Assembly (NCBI RefSeq): GCF_001655675.1
Contig: NZ_LYRP01000001.1
Span: 496,001 to 560,000 of the forward strand
Length of the DNA: 64,000 nt
Source of the DNA: Mangrovibacter phragmitis
Lineage (GTDB): Bacteria > Pseudomonadota > Gammaproteobacteria > Enterobacterales > Enterobacteriaceae
Direction: 5' to 3'
A model generated the notes under the pieces. That model had not been told where the DNA came from, did not search any database, and was given only the letters and a program-made list of their open reading frames with translations. The translations under genes were made by a program, and so were the position numbers. Within the stretch, counting starts at the first letter, position 1. The number at the start of each line of letters is the position of its first letter. Below, piece after piece: positions 34,388 through 44,019 of this stretch.

Positions 34388-34966
34388 CTACACAGCCTGT
34401 CCGATCTGTTCATCCAGCAGTTGTGGAATAATATCGGCAGCATTTTCGGAAAGTTTACGCCTTTTTACTGCTCTGGAAGGCGGCTGGCACAGGCTGCACA
34501 CAAAGCTGCCCACTGGCTGATGCGCATGGGTGATAAATTTCCCTTTGCAGCAATTACAATGGGATAGCTCCAACATACCGCTTTCAACAAACCGCACTAA
34601 AGTCCATGCACGAGTCAATGCAAGTAATGGGCCATTTTCATCCTGAGGACATTGTTCCAGGTACAAACGATAGGCTTTAATAACTGCATCAACACCATTA
34701 CATAACCCGGTCTTGAGCAAATACTGCCATGCATTGCAGAACATCGACGCATGAATATTTTGCTCCCATGTCATAAACCAGTCGGTTGAGAAAGGCAGCA
34801 TCCCCTTTGGAGGCGGGCTACCACGCAACTCTTTGTACAACTTGATGAGGCGACCCCGGCTCAGGGTCGTTTCGCTTTCCAGCATCTGAAGGCGCGCGCC
34901 GAGCGTGATAAGCTCCATAGCCAACTGAATTTCGCGTGCTTCCTGGACAATACTTTTATCACTCAT
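34388..34966 (-). CDS. flhC: FlhC, flagellar master regulator subunit
   Basis: DNA-binding subunit of FlhD4C2, the class 1 activator of flagellar class 2 genes. The 192 residues match E. coli: [21 protein letters not shown] and the zinc-binding cysteines in CNCCKGKF and CSLC. It begins 2 bp after flhD. Its 3' end contains the motA sigma-28 promoter. Confidence 0.98.
   Translation of the reverse strand: MSDKSIVQEAREIQLAMELITLGARLQMLESETTLSRGRLIKLYKELRGSPPPKGMLPFSTDWFMTWEQNIHASMFCNAWQYLLKTGLCNGVDAVIKAYRLYLEQCPQDENGPLLALTRAWTLVRFVESGMLELSHCNCCKGKFITHAHQPVGSFVCSLCQPPSRAVKRRKLSENAADIIPQLLDEQIGQAV
34431..34457 (-). promoter_or_regulatory. Sigma-28 promoter inside flhC for motAB-cheAW
   Basis: Minus strand TAAA, 15 bases, GCCGATAT: one mismatch to the FliA consensus. 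It lies within the last 70 bp of flhC, upstream of the flhDC terminator and 160 bp before motA. E. coli also has a FliA promoter inside flhC. Confidence 0.75.
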
Positions 34967-34968
34967 AA

Positions 34969-35316
34969 TCAGGCCCTTTTTTTCCGGGCTCCGTCTTCAC
35001 CGGAGGCCTCACTCAGCAAACGACTCGAAAGCAATATTCCGGTGTGGACTTGTTGTAAATCATCCACTCGTGAGTCCTGCGTAAGACGCGTGATTGTATT
35101 GTGATCGCTGAAGCGGAACTGACATACCAGCTGATTGGTTTCAGCCAGTTTAACCATTTGTGGCAATGTCAGTTCACCCAGTGTTTGGGCCATTTCCTCG
35201 GTCACGCCGAGACGGAACATTGCAGAAGCTTTGTCCTGAGCTATCAAACGCTGAGCAAGCAGCAAATAGGATAAGTTGATATCGTAGATATGTTTCAGCA
35301 ACTCGGATGTATGCAT
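34969..35316 (-). CDS. flhD: FlhD, flagellar master regulator subunit
   Basis: Partner of FlhC in the flagellar master regulator. 115 residues, starting [20 protein letters not shown] and ending ARKKRA as in E. coli. I use the ATG at 35316, preceded by GGGA; an in-frame ATG three codons earlier overlaps the ribosome-binding site. A CRP site about 290 bp upstream and a long leader match the known control of flhDC. Confidence 0.96.
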   Translation of the reverse strand: MHTSELLKHIYDINLSYLLLAQRLIAQDKASAMFRLGVTEEMAQTLGELTLPQMVKLAETNQLVCQFRFSDHNTITRLTQDSRVDDLQQVHTGILLSSRLLSEASGEDGARKKRA

Positions 35317-35543
35317 TTTTCCCATCCCGAATAACCAATTATTATGTTATGCGGTAAATCCGCACCCCGTGATGTCGCCGGGTAAACCCCGGAAAAATAA
35401 AAAAAATATAAAAGGCTAAAATGCATTTATTGAATCAGGCTCTGACACCGCGCTCCCAGGTTAGCTACCCCTGCCTTGCAGAGTGCGCTTCAGTCATCTC
35501 AGTTCGCTCCGAAAAAAACTAAGAATTTTCCTAATCCAAGGAA

Positions 35544-35619
35544 ACTGTACTCGCCAGATGCCAATCGCACAATCTGGCTTGAGGTTCCTTTTGAAAAAAA
35601 TGTGATGCGCGTCACACTT
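35544..35619 (-). promoter_or_regulatory. flhDC promoter with CRP site
   Basis: TGTGA-N6-TCACA (35601-35616, flanked AAA/CTTT) is a near-perfect CRP site. A -10-like TACAGT on the minus strand (35544-35549) would put the CRP centre near -71 and leave a leader of about 220 nt, much as in E. coli flhDC. The CRP site is firm; the exact start is inferred. Confidence 0.75.
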
Positions 35620-36285
35620 TTTATCTTAATATTTACAATAAATCAATCAGCATCACTTTTATGTTGCTCAATAATTAATCAAACATATTGTTCGACTCAT
35701 GCAATTCTGCGATTGCCCATTCATGTTTATGTGCTATGCGTCATAAAAAATTAATTGAATAAACATCCACTGTTAATGCTTAGCAGACATACTTTACCGT
35801 AGGATATTGAGCGATATTTTTAATAAAACTATTTTTAATCAATAAGTTAAGTTAAAACAATCAATTCTATTCAAATTTGGAATATATATTCCAAAATGCA
35901 TTACCACCAGGAATATAAACACTTAATGGTGTTTTATGACCACTCTTTTATGCAGAGCAAGAAAAGTTATTTCATAAGAAATATTAATGTTTGGGCAATA
36001 AATTCACTTTTAGCGTATGATGCGCAACTGAAATTTCGAGTTGATAAATAGTGTTGTTCTGCCAGGCATACGAAAACGTTTGCGGTTCACTCAACCTGAA
36101 ACGTGCCAGTCGCAATTGCTGGCGCACGATGCAGTGAATCACTGTATCACCGGAGTAATTGTTGATACCGAGCGCTTAACCGCACCACCTCATGAAGCTT
36201 AACAGGGAATAGTAGCGCCCAGAGGAAGTTGTTCTGTCACACAAACATACAGTGGAAGAGCCTTCCCTGGCTCCCTGTAAATCAG
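35620..36285. other. Intergenic region between flhDC promoter and otsA
   Basis: About 670 bp. 35620-35980 is AT-rich with no conserved ORF and probably contributes to H-NS-type control of flhDC. 35984-36175 holds a short coding-like remnant on the minus strand. E. coli uspC, normally found here, is absent. No clear T-rich terminator for otsA is visible. Confidence 0.5.
35984..36175 (-). pseudogene. Short coding-like remnant, possible hydrolase C-terminus
   Basis: From the GTG at 36142 to the TAA at 35984 there are 52 codons of protein-like composition, and the frame stays open 11 codons further upstream to a stop at 36176. The pattern RLSEPQTFSYAWQN then TIYQLEISVAHHTLKV resembles the C-terminal beta-sandwich end of carbohydrate-active or ADP-ribosylglycohydrolase-type proteins, but I cannot assign it. 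No ribosome-binding site is convincing. A neighbouring frame upstream (36180-36235) is also open, consistent with a decayed longer gene. Confidence 0.35.
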
Positions 36286-37707
36286 CTAAGGCATTGAACA
36301 ACCAAGTGATGCAGAGGTGGAATCATTCTGTGTGCTACGTGTCTTTACTTGCTTTAGATCCCGAATAAAGGCCTCCTGCCAGGCGTTAATGTCCTGGTGA
36401 CGTAACACCGCCATCATTTCGCTGTGGCGGGCAATACGTTCCTCTTTGGGCATAATCAGTGCCCTGTGCAAAGCATTGGCGACATCATCACGGTCATAAG
36501 GATTCACCAGCACCGCAGCAGAAAGCTCATTAGCCGCACCAGCAAATTGTGATAAAACCAATACTCCGGGATCACGCGGATCCTGAGCCGCAACATACTC
36601 TTTCGCGACCAGGTTCATGCCATCACGTAGTGGTGTGACCAGGCCAACATTGGTGTGACGAAAGACTTTCAGCAGCACTTTGCGGTCAAAATGTTGGTTA
36701 AGGTAATAGAGTGGTGTCCAGCCAAGCTGGCCAAACTTACCATTGATTCTGCCTGCTTCTGTTTCGAGTTGATGGCGTATATCCTGGTAGGCCTGCACAT
36801 CCCCACGCGATGTTGGTGCTATCTGGGTATAACGAATTTTCCCAATATGTTCCGGGTATTTTTCCAGCAATGTCTCAAACGCCAGGAAACGCTCTGGCAG
36901 CCCCTTGGAGTAATCCAGACGTTCCACAGAGAAAATATTCTGTACCCGCCCCAGCTCGGCTTTAAGCTGCGCCAGTTTGGTTGGTAGTGGCCCTTTGGCC
37001 TGCTCGACAACATCTTCCGTCTCAATCCCAATAGGATAAACATGGGTCTGGAAAGATTTACCATCCGCCATGTGGTGACCATCCATATAGGTTGTTACCT
37101 GAGTTTGTAACCCCAGACTGTCGATAAACGCCTGGCGGTCACCTTCAGTCTGGAACCCTAACAAATCATAATCCGTCATTTGTTCCAGCAGCGTTTTACC
37201 TGGCGGTAGCGCTGTAAATATCTCAGGTGTCGGGAAAGGAATATGCAGGAAGAAACCGATACGGTTATTAACCCCCAATCGGCGCAGTTCACTTGCCAGC
37301 GGCAGCAGGTGGTAATCATGAATCCAGATAATATCACCACGTTGAATCAGAGGAGCCAGTTGCTTCGCCATAGCAACATTCACTCGCAGGTAACCTTCCC
37401 AGGCCTCACGGGTAAAGTCCACCAAGTCCAGCCGGTAGTGAAAAGCTGGCCAAAGAACCCCGTTAGAAAACTGGCAATAATACTGCTCATAATCCTCTTC
37501 ATTGAGATTAAAGGTTACCCATTGAATGTTGCCCTGGCTGACCTTCTTTAGCGGGTCATCAATCTCCCCAGTTTCCCCACTCCAGCCAAACCACACCCCG
37601 CCTGAATTCTTTAATGCCCCAAGGATACCGACAGCAAGCCCACCAGCCCCATTTTTCTTCCCATCGGGCAAAGCGACCCTGTTAGAGACTACGACTAAAC
37701 GACTCAT
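36286..37707 (-). CDS. otsA: Trehalose-6-phosphate synthase
   Basis: GT20 glycosyltransferase that joins UDP-glucose and glucose-6-phosphate to trehalose-6-phosphate for osmotic and stress protection. 473 residues: MSRLVVVSNRVALPDG, the donor-loop GGLAVG, IWIHDYHLLPLASELR, FSVERLDYSKGLPER and LRDGMNLVAKEY. It starts 26 nt inside otsB, so expression follows otsB. Confidence 0.97.
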   Translation of the reverse strand: MSRLVVVSNRVALPDGKKNGAGGLAVGILGALKNSGGVWFGWSGETGEIDDPLKKVSQGNIQWVTFNLNEEDYEQYYCQFSNGVLWPAFHYRLDLVDFTREAWEGYLRVNVAMAKQLAPLIQRGDIIWIHDYHLLPLASELRRLGVNNRIGFFLHIPFPTPEIFTALPPGKTLLEQMTDYDLLGFQTEGDRQAFIDSLGLQTQVTTYMDGHHMADGKSFQTHVYPIGIETEDVVEQAKGPLPTKLAQLKAELGRVQNIFSVERLDYSKGLPERFLAFETLLEKYPEHIGKIRYTQIAPTSRGDVQAYQDIRHQLETEAGRINGKFGQLGWTPLYYLNQHFDRKVLLKVFRHTNVGLVTPLRDGMNLVAKEYVAAQDPRDPGVLVLSQFAGAANELSAAVLVNPYDRDDVANALHRALIMPKEERIARHSEMMAVLRHQDINAWQEAFIRDLKQVKTRSTQNDSTSASLGCSMP

Positions 37708-38485
37708 AATCAGCCCTCCTCGACGTTATTGCTCGTTGTTGTTCAAAATAAGCGACCTGACCAGATAACCAGGCCCAGACAGCGGGTACATCTTCCAGCC
37801 GCCAGCGCGCACAGGTTGCTTCCTGACCAACTTTGATGCTGACTCCATGATACTGATTGACTGCGTCAAACCCGGCTTCATCGGTTAAATCATCACCCAG
37901 AAAGACAGGTATTCGCCCGGAAAACGGTGGCTCAGCCATAAACTGATGCACCGCCTCTCCCTTATTGACTCCACCTGGTTTAATTTCAACCACACATTTC
38001 CCTTGTTGCAACGTCAAATCTGCGTACTGTGCAACTATCGCCTCAGCGCAATCATGCACCCAGGACTCACGGTCAGGGGCATGCCGGTAATGCAACGCAA
38101 ATGCCATCGGCTTCTCTTCAATTTGCACACCATCAATATCAGCCAGCCAGGACTGCAACTGCTGGCGTATCGCGTTCATCTGGTTTGTGGGAAGTGAAAG
38201 TATAAATTGCTGACCATTGATATCACGACGTTCCGCACCATGAACCCCTGCCACAGGGTAGTGCTCAGGTTGAGTAAACTTGTCCAGCTCGTTGATTGAG
38301 CGCCCTGAAATCAATGCCAGCGCACCCTGGCTAAGATCAGCCAGTTTGCGTAAATGGTGCTGTACGTTATCCGGAAGAGTGACTTGGCTGGGATGCGGTT
38401 TTAGTTTGACCAGAGTGCCATCAAAATCGAAGAAGAATGCATACTGGCCGGTCAGTAATGGCGGTTTATTTAATGCAGCTTCCAC
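37682..38485 (-). CDS. otsB: Trehalose-6-phosphate phosphatase
   Basis: HAD-superfamily phosphatase that finishes trehalose synthesis. 267 residues. HAD motif I is FFDFDGTLVKLKPHPSQV, motif II ALISGRS and motif IV FLGDDLTDEAGF. It heads otsBA. A sigma-S-like -10 element lies about 140 bp upstream. Confidence 0.97.
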   Translation of the reverse strand: MEAALNKPPLLTGQYAFFFDFDGTLVKLKPHPSQVTLPDNVQHHLRKLADLSQGALALISGRSINELDKFTQPEHYPVAGVHGAERRDINGQQFILSLPTNQMNAIRQQLQSWLADIDGVQIEEKPMAFALHYRHAPDRESWVHDCAEAIVAQYADLTLQQGKCVVEIKPGGVNKGEAVHQFMAEPPFSGRIPVFLGDDLTDEAGFDAVNQYHGVSIKVGQEATCARWRLEDVPAVWAWLSGQVAYFEQQRAITSRRADYESFSRSL

Positions 38486-38622
38486 CCTCTGCCCTCCTTT
38501 TAGCTGTTGGTACCTTTTATATTCCAGGATGAGTTTTTGTGCTTTTCAGCCACACCTGCAGACTGGATTATTATTGGTATGATATTTTTGCGTATTTATC
38601 ACCTGTATAAATGATTAGCTAT

Positions 38623-38633
38623 GTAAGTATAGA
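38623..38633 (-). promoter_or_regulatory. Sigma-S-type -10 element upstream of otsBA
   Basis: Minus strand TCTATACTTA fits the RpoS extended -10 consensus KCTATACTTAA. otsBA is known to be RpoS-dependent in E. coli. No -35 is evident, as usual for sigma-S. The 140-nt leader it implies is long. Confidence 0.5.
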
Positions 38634-38644
38634 CAGCATGATGA

Positions 38645-38680
38645 AAAATGCCACCGGGTGAGCTGCCGCCCCCCGGTAGC
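38645..38680 (-). terminator. Permease gene terminator
   Basis: GCCACCGGG (38650-38658) pairs with CCCGGTAGC (38672-38680), then ATTTTTC on the minus strand, about 15 bp past the permease stop. Confidence 0.8.
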
Positions 38681-38693
38681 TGTAATAGCCTGG

Positions 38694-39959
38694 TCAGATA
38701 AAACCCGCAACCAACGCGGAAATCGCAATGCTTCCCATCAGCAGGACGAACAGGTGACTTTTCCCTTCGCGCCAGCGTGCCATAGCCGGAACGGTGTAAA
38801 GTGCATAGACAGGCATAATAAATAAGATAGCGGCAATTACCGGACCACCCAAAGATTCAATAATATTTAAAATCCCCGGATTCAATGTTGCCACCAACCA
38901 TACAGATCCAAAGAAAAACAGCACAATAGCACGCCGGGTCATGGTTTCATTAATACCCACACCCCGCAGTTGTGCCAGTTTAACAATCACGCCATGCAAC
39001 CCTTCCCGCGCCCCCAAATAGTGCCCAAAAAATGAGCTGGAAATAGCCAGAATTGCCACCAGCGGGCCAAAGAATGAAATCAACGGGTTATCAAACTTAT
39101 TCGCCAAATAACTCAGCATAGAGATATTTTGCGCTTTGGCCGCGACCAGGTCGTCGGGGGTGACGCTAAGCACACAACTAAACACAAATAACATAACAAA
39201 TAGCAGCAGAATCCCTGACGTATTGCGCAATATACGGCTGGCCTGCTCAGCGGCAGTGTCCGGATACGCTTTTCCCACAGCCAGTGAAAAAGATGAGATT
39301 GCGGGGGAATGATTAAATGCAAACACCAGTACCGGGATTGTCAGCCATAAAGTCACTGAGAAGTCCTGTAACGCAGGCACCTCTTTAATTGCAGCCAAAT
39401 TCCAGTGAGGAATAAGATACAGTGAAAGGAATATCAGAATGGCAACCAGTGGGTAAACAAGCCAGGTGGTAATGCGCAACATGCGCTGCTCATCAAGTAA
39501 CATCACCGACATCAGCAGCCCGACCAGCACAAATGACAGCAACGCTCTGGGCAGAGATGCCATTCCTAACTGGTTCACAATTAGCGAATCAACAGTATTA
39601 GTGATACCTACCCCATAAATGAGCAAAATGGGATAAATCGCAAAGAAATAGAGCAATGTGATCAAAATACCAGCACGCTGGCCAAAATGAGCTTCAACCA
39701 CCTGTGTAATGTCACTGCCTTTCGTATCAGAAGATAAGACAAACCGGGCGAGACCACGATGCGCGAGCCATGTCATTGGCCCCACCAGCAACGCAATCAC
39801 CACTAACGGCCAGAAGCCTCCCATACCAGCATTGATAGGCAAAAAAAGCACACCAGCGCCCACAGCGGTACCAAACAGGCTTAACGTCCAGGTGCGGGAA
39901 AACCGGTGATGGGGAGGTTGTGTTGAGGGTGAGTTTTGATATTCGATTTCCTGACTCAT
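38694..39959 (-). CDS. HAAAP-family amino acid permease (SdaC/YhjV-like)
   Basis: Inner-membrane permease of 421 residues in the hydroxy/aromatic amino acid permease family, with about 11 helices. The N-terminal [26 protein letters not shown] is the family signature. [14 protein letters not shown] lies mid-protein and [14 protein letters not shown] later. It most resembles serine or threonine transporters, but the substrate is not determined. I use the ATG at 39959 (GGAG ten bases upstream); the frame extends 30 codons further without family likeness. An imperfect palindrome (CTGGTTTTT...AAAAACCATCAG, about 40033-40057) upstream may be an operator. Confidence 0.87.
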   Translation of the reverse strand: MSQEIEYQNSPSTQPPHHRFSRTWTLSLFGTAVGAGVLFLPINAGMGGFWPLVVIALLVGPMTWLAHRGLARFVLSSDTKGSDITQVVEAHFGQRAGILITLLYFFAIYPILLIYGVGITNTVDSLIVNQLGMASLPRALLSFVLVGLLMSVMLLDEQRMLRITTWLVYPLVAILIFLSLYLIPHWNLAAIKEVPALQDFSVTLWLTIPVLVFAFNHSPAISSFSLAVGKAYPDTAAEQASRILRNTSGILLLFVMLFVFSCVLSVTPDDLVAAKAQNISMLSYLANKFDNPLISFFGPLVAILAISSSFFGHYLGAREGLHGVIVKLAQLRGVGINETMTRRAIVLFFFGSVWLVATLNPGILNIIESLGGPVIAAILFIMPVYALYTVPAMARWREGKSHLFVLLMGSIAISALVAGFI

Positions 39960-40065
39960 TGAAATATATCTCCATGTTAAATATTTCATGCGGAAATTTA
40001 TTTCAAAACTGACAAATATAACGTGATAAAAAACTGGTTTTTTAGCCAAAAACCATCAGTTAACC

Positions 40066-40096
40066 AATGAAAAACGCCAGCTGTTTAGCTGGCGTT
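40066..40096 (-). terminator. araFGH terminator
   Basis: AACGCCAGCT (40073-40082) pairs with AGCTGGCGTT (40087-40096), a perfect 10-bp stem with a 4-nt loop followed by TTTTTC on the minus strand. Confidence 0.9.
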
Positions 40097-40117
40097 AATC
40101 CTGGACGATTGCACTAC

Positions 40118-41098
40118 TCAGGCAACGCGCTGCGCTTTCTGTTTGTAACGGTCAAAAATAACTGCTGCAAGCAGGATCAAGCCACGTACCACGTACTGAG
40201 CAAATGGCGAGATATTGAGCAGGTTCATCGCATTTTCCACCGTCCCCAATATCAGCACCCCGGCCACCACAAACGAAATTTTACCAATCCCGCCTTTCAG
40301 CGAAACCCCACCCAGAACACAAGCAGAGATAACAATCAGTTCATAACCAATTGAGGTCATTGGCTGCCCGCTGGTCATACGCGATGCCAGAATAATACCT
40401 GCAGCAGCCGAAACCAGGCCAGACAACACAAAAATAATGATTTTAGTGCGAACTACGGGTACCCCGGCAAGGCGGGCAGCATCTTCGTTGCCACCAATAG
40501 CCAGCGTGTTACGCCCGAAAGTGGTTTTATTCAATAAAAAACCGAACAACACAAAACAGACAATGGTAATCCAGATAGGTGCAGGGATCCCGAACCAGTT
40601 TGCATAACCCAGTTCAAAGAAGCGTTCATCTTCAATCCCCACCGCTTTACCATCAGAAATGATATAGGCCAGACCGCGGACTATCTGCATCGTAGCAAGT
40701 GTGGTGATAAGCGCATTGATCTTCAGACGGGCGATAACAAAACCATTCACAAACCCACTGACAGCCCCCAGTAACAAACCTGCAAAAACCCCTATCCACA
40801 GGCTTTCAGTCAGGTTAATCACCACGGCGGTAGTTACCCCTGCACAGGCAATAACCGAAGCCACAGATAAATCAAAATCACCCGAAGCAAGGCAAAACAG
40901 CATACCGCAAGCCACCATACCTGACATCGATACGGCAAGACCAAGGCCTTTCATATTGATAAAGGAGGCAAAATTCGGCACAAAAATAGCGCACGCCAGA
41001 AACAGCACTGCAAACACCACCAGCATTCCATACTGGTCCCAAATCCGGGAAACTGACAACCCGGCGCGACCGGTTCCTGATGTAGTTAATGAAGACAT
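40118..41098 (-). CDS. araH: AraH, L-arabinose ABC transporter permease
   Basis: Membrane subunit of the high-affinity arabinose importer AraFGH. 326 residues with 8-10 hydrophobic helices; IWDQYGMLVVFAVLFLACAI and FGRNTLAIGGNEDAARLAGV match E. coli. I use the ATG at 41098 with GAGGAG seven bases upstream, against a frame five codons longer. It is the last gene of the operon, 15 bp after araG. Confidence 0.96.
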   Translation of the reverse strand: MSSLTTSGTGRAGLSVSRIWDQYGMLVVFAVLFLACAIFVPNFASFINMKGLGLAVSMSGMVACGMLFCLASGDFDLSVASVIACAGVTTAVVINLTESLWIGVFAGLLLGAVSGFVNGFVIARLKINALITTLATMQIVRGLAYIISDGKAVGIEDERFFELGYANWFGIPAPIWITIVCFVLFGFLLNKTTFGRNTLAIGGNEDAARLAGVPVVRTKIIIFVLSGLVSAAAGIILASRMTSGQPMTSIGYELIVISACVLGGVSLKGGIGKISFVVAGVLILGTVENAMNLLNISPFAQYVVRGLILLAAVIFDRYKQKAQRVA

Positions 41099-41113
41099 AA
41101 AAAGACTCCTCAA

Positions 41114-42628
41114 TTAGGCAACGGCCTGGCTGGCTTTCGGCATAGCAAGGCTCAGTGCCTGCTTTTCCGTCGCCCCATCATGTGTTAACTCACCCGCAAT
41201 CTCGCCCTCACACATCACGATAATGCGGTCTGCAACGCCCAGGACTTCAGGCAGGTCACTCGATGCAAACAACACCGCCACCCCCTGAGATGCCAGGGTA
41301 TAGATAACGTTGTAGATTTCATGTTTTGCGCCGACATCAATCCCACGGGTCGGTTCATCAAGCAGAATCACTTTCATCTCCTCCGATAACCAGCGGCCAA
41401 GGATGGCCTTTTGCTGATTCCCACCGGATAGATTCATGATCAATTGATCAGCCCCGGGAGTTTTGATATTGAGCGCACGAATATGGTGGCCCGCATTTTC
41501 ACTTTCCCAGAGTTTATTGATAAGGCAGCCAATACTGATATGCTTACGCCGTGCACTGATATTGATGTTCTCCTGCACCGAATGCACAGCAATAATACCG
41601 TCTGCTTTGCGGTCTTCAGGGCACAGCATCATGCCTGCTTTTATGGCATCTGAAGGTTCACGAATCGTGACCGGGTTGCCATCAATCAACACTTCCCCGC
41701 CGGTAATACGTGTACCACCAAACAGCCCTTTCATCAGCTCGCTACGCCCGGCACCCACCAGGCCAAACAAACCTACAATTTCTCCACTTCTCACCGTTAA
41801 ATCCACCGGTTTGCGAACGCCTGGCGCTTTGACATTATTAAGTGTCAGGCGGGCTTCGCCATACGGTCTGGGTTTCCAGCCGTAGATATCGCCAATATCA
41901 CGGCCTACCATCGCCTGAACGAGTGCATCATGGTCCACTTTCTGCATATCATCAAAAGTACAGACATACCGCCCGTCTTTAAACACAGTGATAGCGTCAC
42001 TTAGTGCAAAAATCTCTTCCATGCGGTGAGAAACATACAAAATGACCCGGCCTTCTTCACGCAATTCACGAATAACGCGGAACAGATTTTCGATTTCACG
42101 CGCAGACAGAGAACTGGTTGGCTCATCAAACGCAATAACCCGGGCATTGCGTGCCAGCGCTTTAGCGATTTCCACCATTTGCCACTGGCCTATTGATAAA
42201 TATTTAAGTGGCGTTTCAGGGTCAACATCCAGGCCGAGATGCTCCAGTTGCAAACGCGCTTCATAATTGAGGAGCGACCGGTTAACAATGCCGCCTTTAT
42301 GCGGAATCTGACCGAGATAAATATTCTCAGCCACACTCATTTCCGGCACTAAATGGAGTTCCTGATATATGATAGCAACGCCCGCGTCCAGCGCCGCGAC
42401 CGTATTGGCAAATGAAACTTCCTGACCTTTTAAGGTAATAGAGCCGGTTGTCGGCGCATAATTACCACTCAGAATTTTTAATAATGTGGATTTCCCTGCG
42501 CCGTTCTCTCCCATCAGCGCGTGCACCTGTCCGCTATAACAGTCAAAGCTGATATCCTGCAGCGCTTTTACGCCCGGAAACGTCTTTCCAATACCACGGA
42601 ACGAGAGATACGGTGTTTGTTGTTGCAT
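41114..42628 (-). CDS. araG: AraG, L-arabinose ABC transporter ATPase
   Basis: Double ATP-binding subunit of the arabinose importer, 504 residues as in E. coli. N-terminal Walker [15 protein letters not shown] and signature [16 protein letters not shown]. The C-terminal cassette has the usual degenerate Walker A ([12 protein letters not shown]) and signature [16 protein letters not shown]. It lies 62 bp after araF. Confidence 0.97.
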   Translation of the reverse strand: MQQQTPYLSFRGIGKTFPGVKALQDISFDCYSGQVHALMGENGAGKSTLLKILSGNYAPTTGSITLKGQEVSFANTVAALDAGVAIIYQELHLVPEMSVAENIYLGQIPHKGGIVNRSLLNYEARLQLEHLGLDVDPETPLKYLSIGQWQMVEIAKALARNARVIAFDEPTSSLSAREIENLFRVIRELREEGRVILYVSHRMEEIFALSDAITVFKDGRYVCTFDDMQKVDHDALVQAMVGRDIGDIYGWKPRPYGEARLTLNNVKAPGVRKPVDLTVRSGEIVGLFGLVGAGRSELMKGLFGGTRITGGEVLIDGNPVTIREPSDAIKAGMMLCPEDRKADGIIAVHSVQENINISARRKHISIGCLINKLWESENAGHHIRALNIKTPGADQLIMNLSGGNQQKAILGRWLSEEMKVILLDEPTRGIDVGAKHEIYNVIYTLASQGVAVLFASSDLPEVLGVADRIIVMCEGEIAGELTHDGATEKQALSLAMPKASQAVA

Positions 42629-42690
42629 ATAGCCTCCAAACCTTCCCCGGTAAACGGGCGTTCTGCACGCCCGTTATCTACCTGGAACGA

Positions 42691-43680
42691 TTACTTGCCG
42701 CCCAGGCCTTTTTTAGCCAGTTCTTCTTTGAAGTTGTCACGCGTTATCAACACAACATCGGTGACTTCGGTAAATTTCGGTGGTTCAACGCCTTTGGTAA
42801 CCCAGTTGTAAAGCATTTGGCTGGATTTATAACCATGCACATCCGGGCTGGGAAGCAGGGAGCCATAGAAGCCGGTTGCTTCTGCTTTAGACAGTTCGTT
42901 AACTGCATCCACCCCGTTGATACCGATACCAATTACGTCCTTCGCTTTGAACCCCTGGCCTTCAGTTGCCCGCACGCCGCCAAGTACTGTATTGTCGTTC
43001 ATCCCGACAATCAGCCAGTGTTTAACTTCCGGGTGCTGCACTAATAATGAGTTACCGGCATCAAAAGCCCCCGGGATATCATTAGATTTTGTTGGCACCT
43101 GGTAAATTTGTTTAGCAGGGAAACCCGCTGCTTTCAGTGCATCCATTGAGCCAGTAGTTCTGCGCCGGGCAGTGTCAAGTTCATTAGCAGTGATAGCCAT
43201 CACCCCAGTTTTACTGACATCCCAGCCACGTTTCTGCATCTCTTTGTACAATTCCTGCCCCTGGCGCTCACCAATTTTGGTTGCCGCCATCATAACCAAT
43301 GGAACAGAAGTCATCGGTTTACCTTTGGCATTCACAAACTGGTCATCCACAGCAATCACTTTCATACCGTAGCCGCGAGCTTTTGCCACAATGGCAGGGC
43401 CCAGTTTTGGATCAGGGGTACAAATAACAAAACCTTTCGCGCCATTTGCCGCCAGGCTGTCAATAGCATTCAGTGTTTTCTCACCATCTGGCACGGCAAT
43501 TTTAATCACTTCAAAGCCAAGATCCTTGCCTGCCTTGTCAGCAAAACGCCACTCAGTCTGGAACCAGGGTTCTTCCGGCTGTTTTACCAAAAAACCCAGT
43601 TTCAGATTTTCCGCCATAGCGGATTGTGACATAACTGCAGCAAGGCCAATTGCCGCCAGCGCTTTAGTAAATTTGTGCAT
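42691..43680 (-). CDS. araF: AraF, arabinose-binding periplasmic protein
   Basis: Periplasmic receptor of the arabinose importer, 329 residues. A 23-residue signal peptide ends SQSAMA before ENLKLGFLVK. The mature part is nearly identical to E. coli AraF (PEEPWFQTEWRFADKAGK, ITANELDTARRRTTGS). The ATG at 43680 agrees with E. coli; a longer frame adds five codons. It heads araFGH. An AraC-type half-site lies upstream. Confidence 0.97.
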   Translation of the reverse strand: MHKFTKALAAIGLAAVMSQSAMAENLKLGFLVKQPEEPWFQTEWRFADKAGKDLGFEVIKIAVPDGEKTLNAIDSLAANGAKGFVICTPDPKLGPAIVAKARGYGMKVIAVDDQFVNAKGKPMTSVPLVMMAATKIGERQGQELYKEMQKRGWDVSKTGVMAITANELDTARRRTTGSMDALKAAGFPAKQIYQVPTKSNDIPGAFDAGNSLLVQHPEVKHWLIVGMNDNTVLGGVRATEGQGFKAKDVIGIGINGVDAVNELSKAEATGFYGSLLPSPDVHGYKSSQMLYNWVTKGVEPPKFTEVTDVVLITRDNFKEELAKKGLGGK

Positions 43681-43926
43681 GGTAAACTCCAGCATTTATT
43701 TTCTTGTGTGCAGGGTTGTGAACAGAAAATGTTCTTTTTTTCAAACGGTAACAGCGAAACAAAGTTTTTTAGCCCGAAACGCTGATAACGCAAAATAGTT
43801 TTAGCGGGAAATTAAAAATCCATAAGAGAGCAAAATCACACAGCTGAATTTTAGTAATTCTGTACATAGATTCAGCAAATAAAGGCATAAAAAAACGTCA
43901 ATATGTATGACAAATAAGAACATGCT

Positions 43927-43943
43927 GAGCAGAAAAATCCATA
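43927..43943 (+). promoter_or_regulatory. AraC-like half-site upstream of araF
   Basis: AGC, seven bases, TCCATA fits the AraC half-site consensus TAGC-N7-TCCATA except for the first base. It lies on the strand opposite to araF, about 250 bp upstream of its start. A second TCCATA at 43819-43824 lacks the AGC part. Confidence 0.45.
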
Positions 43944-43981
43944 TGCTCAGCAACGAAATCCCTGTTACGTGTTACTCACTA

Positions 43982-44019
43982 GCAAACCTAATCTGTTCCT
44001 TGCTTCAGATTAGGTTTGC
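43982..44019. repeat. Perfect 14-bp inverted repeat
   Basis: GCAAACCTAATCTG (43982-43995) and CAGATTAGGTTTGC (44006-44019) are exact reverse complements separated by 10 bases. Neither side has a T-run, so it does not look like an intrinsic terminator. Nearby, TGCTGAGCA (43923-43931) and TGCTCAGCA (43944-43952) form a second 9-bp inverted repeat around the AraC half-site. Confidence 0.85.

Noticed and set aside
35476-35754. 92-codon plus-strand frame upstream of flhDC
   Set aside because: It runs across the CRP site and promoter of flhDC on the other strand, has no ribosome-binding site and resembles nothing known.
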